DNA of 34,958 bases from Prevotellaceae bacterium. GTDB lineage: Bacteria; Bacteroidota; Bacteroidia; Bacteroidales; Bacteroidaceae. The stretch lies in contig QAML01000043.1 of assembly GCA_003150315.1 (NCBI GenBank), positions 1-34,958 of the forward strand, written 5' to 3'. The position numbers and the translations under genes were made by a program. This document shows positions 17,824 through 24,632 of this stretch, piece by piece; position 1 is the first letter of the stretch, and each line of letters begins with the position of its first letter. The notes below the pieces were generated by a model, which was given only the letters and a program-made list of their open reading frames with translations, was not told where the DNA came from and did no database searches.

Positions 17824-20800
17824 TTATTTCCGAATACGATATTTTGCGATGAACTTTCTGGCAGCACTTGTAGTAGCCCAATCGCTGTCGTAGCGGTCAT
17901 TTGTAAGCTCTTTGAAGTTGAGCACACCATCAATCTGATGAACAACTGCATAAGAAGAAGTTTCAATCTTGGTGGCGTTTCTTGCCCTTGTATTGAAAGT
18001 ATAGTCGCGAGTCATGATGTTCTTCAAAGTTTCGTCGCTTGTTACGTGGCGAACGGGACCTTCAACATCATGTCCGTTTGCATCGGTGCTGTATACCGAA
18101 CGAACATCCAAAGTACCATTACCCGTAGAAGAAACCTTAACCGAACGATAGCGGTTGGTCTCGTCATTAATGCAGGCAGTTTCATACTTTGTTGCTTCAA
18201 CTGCATTGTGGTCAGCAAATACCGAATTATCCTGGAAGTGATATTTGAGGAAGTTTACAAGGCAGGTGATCATAGCCTGAGCTTTGAACTTGTACTTACG
18301 TGTAAGTGCAAGAATTTCTTCCTCGCTTGCACCGGCATCAGTTGCAGACTGAACTTCAGCTTCACCGGCGGTGATTACTTCTGAAATCTGATCCCATGTG
18401 GGAAGTCCGTGATCAATTGCGTCGAGCACAGCTTCGTTTGTGGGAACATAAACAGTATATCTAAATGAATTGAAGAAACGCACGTTATCAGTAAGACCAT
18501 TCTGTGAAGATGTGAACACTGTGTATTTCTCAATTTCCGTATCCTTATCCTCCTGCTTCTTAACACTGTCGGCAACACCTGCACGGGTGAGCAAGTCAGC
18601 ATCAATCTGGCAAAGGTTAAAGAACTGATAGAACGGAGAAGTTTCGCCTTCGCCCTGAAGCACACTGTAAACAGACTTCATTGTAGTCTGAATAGGACGG
18701 TTAATAATATATGTCATACCATTACCGTAACCTGTGGTTTCTTCGCGGCGGTCGTATGTACGTTCTACAGTAATTATTGAGTCGTTGTCAATTTGGAAAC
18801 CGCCCTGAACATTGAAACCTGCCTGGGTCTGATCAAAATCGCTTGAAAGAGTTCCGTCCTCACGGTTGGAAATTTTCACAGCACTACCACCCTTAGTTAC
18901 ATAATATTGATTGAGTGAACCGAAACCGGTCTTTGACTCTGCGTCAGAGTGTACAATAATATGAGAATCGAGGAGGTCTTTCAGACGGTTGTTAATCTGG
19001 TCTGCAGAAACTGAACCAGGAATAGAACCACCAATTTCGTTTGTTACAGGATCCCATTTGTATGCACGAGCTTTTACAGGAGCTGTAGCATCAGCACGAC
19101 GAGTACTGTAATAGAAAGAGAGAACACGCGGCTGTGTCCATTGACTTGTTACCTCATCATAATATGTTGAGAGAGCATTGTCAGTAGGAATAAAGAAGCT
19201 GAAGCGTGAGCTCATTGCCAAAAGGTAGTAAGAGAAGAACGCATTCAAAGGAGCAGAGTTCGGGTTGGTGATGTAAGAGTCATCGGCCGAGATAGCCCAG
19301 TTGAAAATCTTCATGTCTTTGCCTACAAGTGCAGGGGCGGAAACCGCTGCATACTTAGCAGGAGCGAATACCTGATTCATTATATATACAGCACCATTGT
19401 TTGCAAGAAGCGTGGTGTCGATTGTAGCACGGAAACCGTCAACGCCGCCCTCGATGTTACCGAACATCGGGTCTTTTGCGTCGTTCATAATAGTAATGTA
19501 CTTGCTCGGCACGGAGTTGATGAACGAAGTTTTCATCAAGTTCTGCACAAACGGCTGAATGATACGAATAGGAATCTGGTCAGTGTTATATACAAGATTC
19601 TCCTTTGTATTTTCTTTCTTTGCGTAAGCCTCCATAAGGAATTCGCCAGCACCACCCGGAAGGAAGTATTTCTCAAGCACCTCATCGGAAGGTACGAACA
19701 TCGCACCCATATCGGTATAAAGTTGCTGTCCTTCGGGATAGTAACGGTTCCATCCCGGATCGTAATCCAAGATAAGGTTCTCGCTTACCTTTGCACCATA
19801 AGGATCGGTGTCAAGACGTCCACTCTGCGAACGAGCCGAATAATAACGTTTCTCAAACACAGAGTCGCGAATACCTGTAAGCTGCAAGTGCGAAGAAGTA
19901 AGTGTTGAATTATAGAACGGAGCCGAGAAACGGTCGAGCAAATGGCTGAAGAGTTTAGTCCTACCATTTGTACGAATCATTTCAGCCATGTTTGACGGAG
20001 AAATCAGAACTCGGTCCAATTTATCAACATAACCATTCAAACATGTTTTGTCCTGTCCTATTACCTTGCTACCATATATATGAGCATCGGTCGGTTCACG
20101 TGTTGAGCCTACCAAAGTCTCGAAGTCGGCATCGGTAATATTTGTTTCACCCATCTGTCCTGCGAGGAAGTGGGTCATAAGCGGAGTAGTTCCGTCAAGC
20201 GCGAGCCAAACACCGGCTTTCTCCTGAGTACGAAAACGTTTCCAATAGTCAATTTCCACAGGTTCGGAATCATCATTGTTTTCGTTGAAGATTTCGGGAA
20301 TATCCCCGCTATCCCAAGCGAAATAAGGAATAGAGTCGGTAACGGCTGCGGAAGTAGGCTGACGCAGGCACTGGTTCTTCGAAATTGTAGAACCGGAGCT
20401 GATGTTAGTCATCATCTCAAGAAGATAAGCATTGTTGAGCATGGAGGAACCCATGAGCAAATTCTTCATTGAGGTGGTGAGATCTTCATACTTCTTTACG
20501 CCCCACCCATTGTTTTGATAAAACTTGGCAAAAGCGTCGTCGTCGGCAACGAACAACGTCTTACTGCCGGTACGTTCCAAGACTTCTTGGTAATCCAAAT
20601 CCTGAATTAGACGCACGGTGTTGGTGTAGTTCTTCTGTCCTACGAGATAATCGTAAATGCTCGCACCAAGCCAACTCGGCTTTTTGTCGGGCAAATCATA
20701 ATCATCGGAACAGGAGTACGTCAATCCGCACATCGACAGCAGACAAACAGCCATCAGCCATTTTCCGCCTTCTTTGATCAAACGGTTTTTCATACACATC

Positions 20801-20835
20801 AAATTTATTTTATTATATTTATTCGTTTTCTTCAT
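17824..20835 (-). CDS. Large multi-FAS1 (fasciclin) lipoprotein, first gene of the operon
   Basis: 1003 residues from the ATG at 20835. ATGs at 20799 and 20793 (MKNRLIKEGG) are strong alternatives, because the signal MKNRLIKEGGKWLMAVCLL...LTYSC fits better without the 14 extra residues. Lipid-bearing Cys is residue 42 in the longer numbering. Four H1-like FAS1 motifs are spread through the protein: KTLFVADDDAF (~92-102), GAMFVPSDEV (~377-386), FSFFIPTDNAL (~545-555) and YTVYVPTNEAV (~793-803). FAS1 closing segments include GAVYIMNQVFAP (~481) and YAVVHQIDGVLNF (~962-974). No catalytic motif was found. The protein is about twice the size of its counterpart in triad 2. I infer a surface adhesin or scaffold that works with the SusCD pair encoded 11 bp downstream. 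Confidence 0.82.
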   Translation of the reverse strand: MKKTNKYNKINLMCMKNRLIKEGGKWLMAVCLLSMCGLTYSCSDDYDLPDKKPSWLGASIYDYLVGQKNYTNTVRLIQDLDYQEVLERTGSKTLFVADDDAFAKFYQNNGWGVKKYEDLTTSMKNLLMGSSMLNNAYLLEMMTNISSGSTISKNQCLRQPTSAAVTDSIPYFAWDSGDIPEIFNENNDDSEPVEIDYWKRFRTQEKAGVWLALDGTTPLMTHFLAGQMGETNITDADFETLVGSTREPTDAHIYGSKVIGQDKTCLNGYVDKLDRVLISPSNMAEMIRTNGRTKLFSHLLDRFSAPFYNSTLTSSHLQLTGIRDSVFEKRYYSARSQSGRLDTDPYGAKVSENLILDYDPGWNRYYPEGQQLYTDMGAMFVPSDEVLEKYFLPGGAGEFLMEAYAKKENTKENLVYNTDQIPIRIIQPFVQNLMKTSFINSVPSKYITIMNDAKDPMFGNIEGGVDGFRATIDTTLLANNGAVYIMNQVFAPAKYAAVSAPALVGKDMKIFNWAISADDSYITNPNSAPLNAFFSYYLLAMSSRFSFFIPTDNALSTYYDEVTSQWTQPRVLSFYYSTRRADATAPVKARAYKWDPVTNEIGGSIPGSVSADQINNRLKDLLDSHIIVHSDAESKTGFGSLNQYYVTKGGSAVKISNREDGTLSSDFDQTQAGFNVQGGFQIDNDSIITVERTYDRREETTGYGNGMTYIINRPIQTTMKSVYSVLQGEGETSPFYQFFNLCQIDADLLTRAGVADSVKKQEDKDTEIEKYTVFTSSQNGLTDNVRFFNSFRYTVYVPTNEAVLDAIDHGLPTWDQISEVITAGEAEVQSATDAGASEEEILALTRKYKFKAQAMITCLVNFLKYHFQDNSVFADHNAVEATKYETACINDETNRYRSVKVSSTGNGTLDVRSVYSTDANGHDVEGPVRHVTSDETLKNIMTRDYTFNTRARNATKIETSSYAVVHQIDGVLNFKELTNDRYDSDWATTSAARKFIAKYRIRK

Positions 20836-21031
20836 ACCTTATTGGTTTTATACACGAGTAAAGGAGCACTGCCGGGATAGCAGAGCCTCCGATGAAATTT
20901 CAAGACACTTTTCATGTTTCATAAACGACAATTAAGGGCTTTGTATAAAGCCGGTTATTATGGTATTATTTCTTTAATCTCTTTATTGTTAATATCTTAG
21001 CTAAGCACTTTAATCTTGCAGGCGCAAGTTG
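20836..21031 (-). promoter_or_regulatory. Long structured 5' leader of the FAS1-SusCD operon
   Basis: From the predicted start of transcription (about 21031) to the ATG there are ~196 nt with several possible hairpins: CTTGC/GCAAG (21015-21028), CTTAG/CTAAG (20996-21005), GGCTTT/AAAGCC (20937-20952) and GGAG-CTGC/GCAG-CTCC (20863-20890) just before the start. It matches no riboswitch class that I recognise. A leader this long before a nutrient-uptake operon could host RNA-level control. Confidence 0.45.
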
Positions 21032-21037
21032 CTCCTC

Positions 21038-21068
21038 CAAAAGTACTGTTTTTTTTATTTTTAGCAAA
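21038..21068 (-). promoter_or_regulatory. Bacteroidota promoter of the FAS1-SusCD operon
   Basis: On the minus strand TTTG (21068-21065), exactly 19 bp, then TACTTTTG (21045-21038). Both boxes match the -33/-7 consensus TTTG-N19-TAnnTTTG. No other good promoter was noticed in the short gaps within the operon, so this one probably drives all six genes. Confidence 0.8.
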
Positions 21069-21790
21069 CTCTTATAGCAGTTTTTTCTGCTTTTTCACCT
21101 TCGCACCCCTCTGTTTTTATTGAGAAGTCAAGATTTCAATGCGAAAAATACGAAGATTTTTACATACAAAAGGATTTTGGGAGCATTTTTTATGATTTTA
21201 GTTTGAAGAATGCGATTTTTTAGGGTTTTGAGGCTCGAATTTTAACATTCGCGGGATAAAAACCGGGCAAAAACCGGTCTTTCGGAGCACAAAAACTGTG
21301 TGCATAAAACAGGAATGTAACACTCTTCGAAAAAGAGATTTTTTTGCACAAAAACATTGCCGCCGCCAAACACGCAAACACGCCTATAAAGGGAGACACG
21401 GCTTTCTCTGCACACACTCCCCCGCATCTTCGTTTTTGCCTCTGATTTTCATGACACATAACGGTACCTGTCGCATGTTCTTAACGGCATTTTAACATCT
21501 TTGCAGCATTACGCTTTCGCTTTTTACAAAATACACACATTTTTACATCGCAGAGATAAAAACACATCTCAAACCTACTTTTTTGCTTTTCAAGCAAATT
21601 ATCAAATCAACAAGTATGAATCGTGCAAAACTAAATCTATATTTAATTTTCAATTATCCATTAACACATTGCGCTTTATATGCGCGTGAGCGAAATACAT
21701 ACATTTTTTTACATTCACTAACATCGGGCAAACATTGCGGACTTTCTCGTGCGTTTTCGGCACGGTTTTTTCCCAAAATACGTCATCGAA
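21069..21790. other. AT-rich intergenic stretch with no recognisable gene
   Basis: About 720 bp without a supportable coding region; open frames stay under 80 codons and have no domain. It holds T-rich tracts and no sign of an IS. A small RNA cannot be excluded. Confidence 0.5.
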
Positions 21791-21794
21791 AATA

Positions 21795-21878
21795 ACACAT
21801 GGCTTGTTGTAAAAAACATAAGGCATATATTTTAAAATACAAGGCACTTATTTTAAAATAAGTGCCTTGTATTTTTTG
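21795..21878. repeat. Modular palindromic repeat, copy 3
   Basis: Module A variant (21814-21833), B+ AAATACAAGGCACTTATTTT (21835-21854) and exact B- (21855-21874), preceded by a degenerate reversed A (ACATGGCTTGTTGT). On the right, TCTGAACAACAGCAACTTAT (21891-21910) is the second flank type, shared with copies 5, 6 and 7. It lies between the FAS1 gene at 22035 and the operon promoter. Confidence 0.92.
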
Positions 21879-21980
21879 TCTTTCCACGTGTCTGAACAAC
21901 AGCAACTTATAAACGGCGTTTTTCAAGCCTTCCGTCATTGATGCCGACGCATGCGGTTTCGGCGTAAACATAAAGAAATT

Positions 21981-22008
21981 CCCCTGCCGCGCTTGTGCGC
22001 GACAGGGG
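21981..22008 (-). terminator. Terminator of the stand-alone FAS1 lipoprotein gene
   Basis: CCCCTGCCGCGC (21981-21992), loop TTGT, then GCGCGACAGGGG (21997-22008): a 12-bp stem with one mismatch, followed on the minus strand by AATTTCTTT. It lies 26 bp past the stop codon. Confidence 0.75.
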
Positions 22009-22034
22009 AACGTATATACCTGTTTTTATGCACC

Positions 22035-24089
22035 TTACCATTTATCTTCGGGCTTCTCGCCGTTGTAAACACTCTTGGGAACCCACTCTATGAAATCGGG
22101 ACCGAAATTGGCAGGTCCGTTCAGCAGCGATTTCATACGCATATAATATGTAACACCGGGGCGGCAGTTCTCGGTAGTTATTATGTGGCGCAACTTTGCT
22201 CCGCTCGGTCCGTGACTGCGTCCGCCTTCGGTAACATTGGTTGAATTGAAACCGAAACTGTTAGGACATTTCATGAAAGTATGATTGCGCATGTTCTTAT
22301 CATTTTCGCGATTAGCGTCCGGATTATCGGGATCGTCCTTCACCCACCCTATCACGGCTTTATCAGGTTCTATGCGGGCATCGATAGGCAGGCCCACCGC
22401 CGCAAGATTATTGGGATCGGTGCCATAATAAAACTGAACCATGCCGCGACCACTGTCATTGCAATATCCGAGACGGAGTTCATAGGTGCCTTCATAGGGA
22501 ACGGGCGGAAGTTGCCAGGTTACATCGTAATATCCTTCAAGTACGAAGTCGTCTGCTTCGTAGTTGAGCCAGTTCACACTGTAGTTGTTTATGGAAATCA
22601 TCAATGTCTGGTTCGAGAACTTCACTTTGCGCATATATCCGTCGGGTATCATATAATATATATTTGACGGCTGTTGGCGCAGGCCGTTTGTCATGAGTTC
22701 GTGCTGCATTGTCTGCGTATCCCAACGCATTCTTTCGTTGAGTACTTTATATTTTACATCATCATTATATATGAGTATTCCGTCTATCATGTGATAAAAT
22801 CCGTTCAACGCCTGATTGTCTTGTGCGCCGTTGCCCGATTGTACGAGCAATCCCTTTATGGGCACTTCGAGTTCGCGGTAGCTGTCGTTGTCATATTCGC
22901 TTACGTAGCGATTTATTCTGATGCCTTCGGTTTGTTCTCCGAGAGTGAACTTAATGATACGGTGGTCTTTGCCCATAGTCTCGAAATATTCAAACTTATC
23001 TATGCCGAGTTGTTCGGGACGACTGTAAGAATATCCGAGTTGTCCCTTTGTGATTACAATATTATTGTATGCCATGCCGACATCTATGATATGATAGCCC
23101 ACAAACTGGTTCAATGCGTTGTCAAGGCTTTTCGGGTCGGCGGAATTTGCCTCGGGATAGTATTCTTTCACCTTGCGGTTTATCACGGGCATGACTTCGT
23201 CCCAGTTAACGACGTTTCCGTTCACCACTTCCAGCTTTATGCCCCACTCTGCTTCGAGAAGACTGTCGGGTTCTACGAATGCCGTGTAACCGCTATTATG
23301 ATGAAGCGGCTCGTTAAGCAATTCGCCATACCATATATGCTTGTAGTTTTGCGGATGGTCTTGAAGTTCGTATTCGTCGTCGCGATATTTTGCCATACTG
23401 TCCGCCCACGACGTAACTTCGAGCAGATACGAGAATATGCGTGTGTTGTCCTGCATGCTCAGAAGTCCCGGAAGCGAAGTGGAGGCAGGCATAACCACAT
23501 GGTCAACCACGCGGATTTGTCCGTTTTCCACCTTGTTGTCCGAACTAACTATGCGCGAGAACGTGTTTATTCTGGTAATTACTTTTCCGCTGTCGTTTGC
23601 TGCAAAATTTATTACTATGTATCGGTCCGCCATGGTCTTCTGTTGCAAAACACCCTCCTGAAAGTCGGTGGACTTATAGGCTTCTATGTCGCCGTTGTCT
23701 ATTATGCTGTTAAAAACTATGACTTGTGCCAGCGAATCGCTGACATTGTTAACGTCAAAGCCGCGCCGGTTTTCCACGGAGTCCACAAATTCCTGAATGG
23801 CATCGTCTGTGGGAATAAAACAAGTATAATTGCCGCGACTTTCAAGCATGTGGTCCATTGTGGAACCGCGCCCCATGCCCGAACGCGCCTTTTTGAGCAA
23901 AACGAGATACTTGCTCAGCTCCGGCTGCTGCTTCACAAAGCCGGTTACACTCTGTCCCGAAAACACATAAAGGTTCGACTCGTCAATGTTGTCGGAGCAG
24001 GAACTTACGGCAACCGAAACTATCAAAGCCATAAACGCGAACAATATTCGCGAAAGCAGTTTGGTAATAAATACATTACATGATTTCAT
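22035..24089 (-). CDS. Stand-alone FAS1 (fasciclin) domain lipoprotein
   Basis: 684 residues with a lipoprotein signal ending AVSSC (Cys31). The first FAS1 domain runs from about 40 to 202, with H1 motif NYTCFIPTDDAI (~87-98) and closing VENGQIRVVDHVVMP (~187-201). A second FAS1-like unit begins near 210, with YTAFVEPDSLL at ~268-278. The last ~200 residues form a beta-rich domain (for example EGTYELRLGYCNDSGRG) similar in flavour to the C-terminus of the triad-2 FAS1 protein. It reads in the same direction as the SusCD operon, 1.2 kb upstream of it, but has its own promoter (24118-24149) and terminator. It may act as a further surface partner of the same system; that link is inference from proximity and shared domains. 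Confidence 0.83.
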   Translation of the reverse strand: MKSCNVFITKLLSRILFAFMALIVSVAVSSCSDNIDESNLYVFSGQSVTGFVKQQPELSKYLVLLKKARSGMGRGSTMDHMLESRGNYTCFIPTDDAIQEFVDSVENRRGFDVNNVSDSLAQVIVFNSIIDNGDIEAYKSTDFQEGVLQQKTMADRYIVINFAANDSGKVITRINTFSRIVSSDNKVENGQIRVVDHVVMPASTSLPGLLSMQDNTRIFSYLLEVTSWADSMAKYRDDEYELQDHPQNYKHIWYGELLNEPLHHNSGYTAFVEPDSLLEAEWGIKLEVVNGNVVNWDEVMPVINRKVKEYYPEANSADPKSLDNALNQFVGYHIIDVGMAYNNIVITKGQLGYSYSRPEQLGIDKFEYFETMGKDHRIIKFTLGEQTEGIRINRYVSEYDNDSYRELEVPIKGLLVQSGNGAQDNQALNGFYHMIDGILIYNDDVKYKVLNERMRWDTQTMQHELMTNGLRQQPSNIYYMIPDGYMRKVKFSNQTLMISINNYSVNWLNYEADDFVLEGYYDVTWQLPPVPYEGTYELRLGYCNDSGRGMVQFYYGTDPNNLAAVGLPIDARIEPDKAVIGWVKDDPDNPDANRENDKNMRNHTFMKCPNSFGFNSTNVTEGGRSHGPSGAKLRHIITTENCRPGVTYYMRMKSLLNGPANFGPDFIEWVPKSVYNGEKPEDKW

Positions 24090-24117
24090 GGTTATAAAGT
24101 TTGTTATTTTTCCGATT

Positions 24118-24149
24118 CAAATTTAAGGTTTTATAAACAATGCACCAAA
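24118..24149 (-). promoter_or_regulatory. Promoter of the stand-alone FAS1 gene
   Basis: On the minus strand TTTG (24149-24146), 20 bp, then TAAATTTG (24125-24118), a full match to the Bacteroidota consensus. The predicted leader is only about 20 nt, in contrast to the long leader of the SusCD operon. Confidence 0.75.
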
Positions 24150-24248
24150 TAATTATCTGACTTTTTGTTTTTCTGCCGGTTCGGCTGATACCGGAATCCG
24201 TGTGCCACGCGCCAAACCGCAAGACCTACGCACAGACTCACAGGCGGC

Positions 24249-24275
24249 AAAAAGGCGTTTCGGCAACGCCTTTTT
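24249..24275. terminator. Bidirectional hairpin terminator
   Basis: AAAAAGGCGTT (24249-24259), loop TCGGC, AACGCCTTTTT (24265-24275): a perfect 11-bp stem with A/T tracts at its base, terminator-like on both strands. It separates the yfhO region from the FAS1 promoter. Confidence 0.7.
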
Positions 24276-24314
24276 GAGGTCGGAATAAGTATTTGTTTTT
24301 CAAAGAAAAAGAAC

Positions 24315-24400
24315 AGGCGAAAAATACAAGGCATTTATTTTAAAATAAGTGCCTTGTATTTTAAAATATATGGCTTGTATTTTTTGCGATAAGCCATATG
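24315..24400. repeat. Modular palindromic repeat, copy 4
   Basis: AAATACAAGGCATTTATTTT (24322-24341, one change in module B+), B- (24342-24361) and A- AAAATATATGGCTTGTATTT (24363-24382), then the flank GCGATAAGCCATATG (24386-24400). AGGCGAAAAATACAAG on the left is as in copy 2. Here module A is on the right, a mirror of the order in copies 2 and 3. Confidence 0.92.
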
Positions 24401-24580
24401 TTTTTTTCGCTTCATGAAAACAGCTCCGAAAAATTCAAATATATGGGGTGCAAAATGCCAAAAAGCGACCCGTACGCCTTATTATATATTGCGTCATCTC
24501 GGCTTCCCGGATTTTACGAACCGAAAGTTTCCGAAAGTGATGCTTATGCACCCGCCGCAATGCCTGCGGAAAGAAACAAT

Positions 24581-24612
24581 AATACCGCGAAACGTTACGG
24601 TTTCGCGGTATT
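24581..24612 (-). terminator. Terminator of the yfhO-type gene
   Basis: AATACCGCGAAAC (24581-24593) and GTTTCGCGGTATT (24600-24612) form a perfect 13-bp stem with a 6-nt loop. On the minus strand ATTGTTTCTTT follows. It is 20 bp past the stop codon. Confidence 0.82.
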
Positions 24613-24632
24613 ATATATAATGTATGGTTCGC

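Noticed and set aside
20801..20808. TAAATTTG just before the inner start codons of the large FAS1 gene
   Set aside because: It matches the -7 box but no TTTG lies 19-20 bp upstream, and the leader would have no length; the promoter at 21038-21068 is far better.
21501..21795. Small plus-strand genes between the promoter and repeat copy 3
   Set aside because: Frames of 62-70 codons with no domain, no promoter match and AT-rich composition as in the surrounding spacer.
22674..24083. 469-codon open frame on the plus strand
   Set aside because: It lies fully antisense to the FAS1 lipoprotein gene, has no domain or signal, and the minus frame carries clear lipoprotein and FAS1 motifs.
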